A DNA stretch of 64,000 nucleotides from Ruegeria sp. HKCCA6707 (lineage in GTDB: Bacteria > Pseudomonadota > Alphaproteobacteria > Rhodobacterales > Rhodobacteraceae), in NCBI RefSeq assembly GCF_013033515.1, contig NZ_WQEG01000006.1, positions 287,862-351,861 on the forward strand. The letters are read 5' to 3'. A program made the position numbers and the translations under genes. The notes under the pieces are model-generated. The model was not told the origin of the DNA and ran no database searches. It was given only the letters and a program-made list of their open reading frames with translations. Shown one piece after another: positions 63,767 through 64,000 of the stretch. Every line of letters begins with the position of its first letter. The stretch's first letter is position 1.

Positions 63767-64000
63767 ATGACCGACACCATTATTACACAGTCAGAAGCCG
63801 TTTTAGTGGCGATTGATATTGCCAAATCCCGCCACGAGGTTCTGCTTCAGATCCCTGGGACGAAGCGCCGACGCCGTTTCACCATTCTGAACAAGCTTGA
63901 CGACTTCAATCGGTTGATCGCCATACTCATGGATTATGGCTGCCCTGTCCGCATGGCGGTCATTCGAGCCTCTCGAAATAATCAATTACCGATTGAAGCC
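63767..64000 (+). pseudogene. IS110-family transposase N-terminus, partial
   Basis: ATG at 63767 opens [20 protein letters not shown], then LLQIPGTKRRRRFTILNKL, the N-terminal RuvC-like DEDD part of an IS110 transposase (catalytic Asp in AIDIAKS). Near 63950 the expected next block (FEPxxxYHR) appears in another frame (FEPLEIINYR), suggesting a frameshift, and the gene runs off the window. A GAAGAGGAAA site precedes the ATG. Confidence 0.8.

Overview
The window looks like a chromosomal segment of a marine alphaproteobacterium of the Rhodobacterales (Roseobacter group). This rests on gene content read from translated sequence: L-malyl-CoA lyase, DUF2312, DUF1244, TIGR02300 and DUF6552 proteins, TRAP transporters, DUF1611/DgcN, a Crp/Fnr-rich regulatory set and an exact FnrL-type box. 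The genus cannot be fixed without a search.

Layout. (1) 0-6.3 kb: a transporter-fused histidine kinase, a FliM/FliN-like protein, a four-gene sulfur operon (MBL-fold hydrolase, two YeeE/YedE halves, a DUF442-like sulfurtransferase) with a palindrome and an FNR box upstream, and small housekeeping proteins. (2) 7.5-15.3 kb: tRNA-Thr, then a sugar-acid catabolic cluster (TRAP dctPQM, GlcG-like, HIBADH-type and SDR reductases, KdgF-like cupin) ending in a decayed kdgK, with a divergent GntR regulator. (3) 15.7-26.6 kb: accessory envelope and stress genes (DUF3300/DUF2950, DUF1194, hemerythrin plus glutathionyl-hydroquinone reductase, a truncated AraC, a GAF-cyclase, an MFS pump, a Tat-exported amine oxidase). 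(4) 26.9-46.5 kb: core metabolism: glpR/glpD, rpmI-rplT, an alanine symporter with a UspA, pyk, a D-glutamate operon (dgcN-dgcA-dat), mcl1, accA, regulators, and tRNA-Ala. (5) 46.5-57 kb: a degraded genomic island downstream of tRNA-Ala with IS1182, IS481 and tyrosine recombinase remnants. It carries a long minus-strand run of small, mostly undescribed genes around a PLP racemase-like enzyme paired with a second DUF1611 protein. (6) 57-64 kb: an SDR/LysR pair, a polyamine-type ABC transporter (potD-A-B-C order), and a nested IS3/IS110 scar at the right edge.

The most interesting unexplained material is the 49.4-54.5 kb gene run. A DUF1611 protein, whose relative DgcN acetylates D-glutamate, is paired there with a PLP fold-III racemase rather than the enolase-family racemase it normally accompanies. 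The same window holds the canonical dgcN-dgcA pair 13 kb away. A 36-residue ORF with a good ribosome site overlaps the DUF1611 start, and the run also holds two related 'LPAGEY' proteins and a secreted seven-repeat cysteine protein. The second item is the noncoding leader of the IS110-type element at 63.66-63.75 kb, which folds into two strong hairpins in the place where bridge RNAs are encoded.
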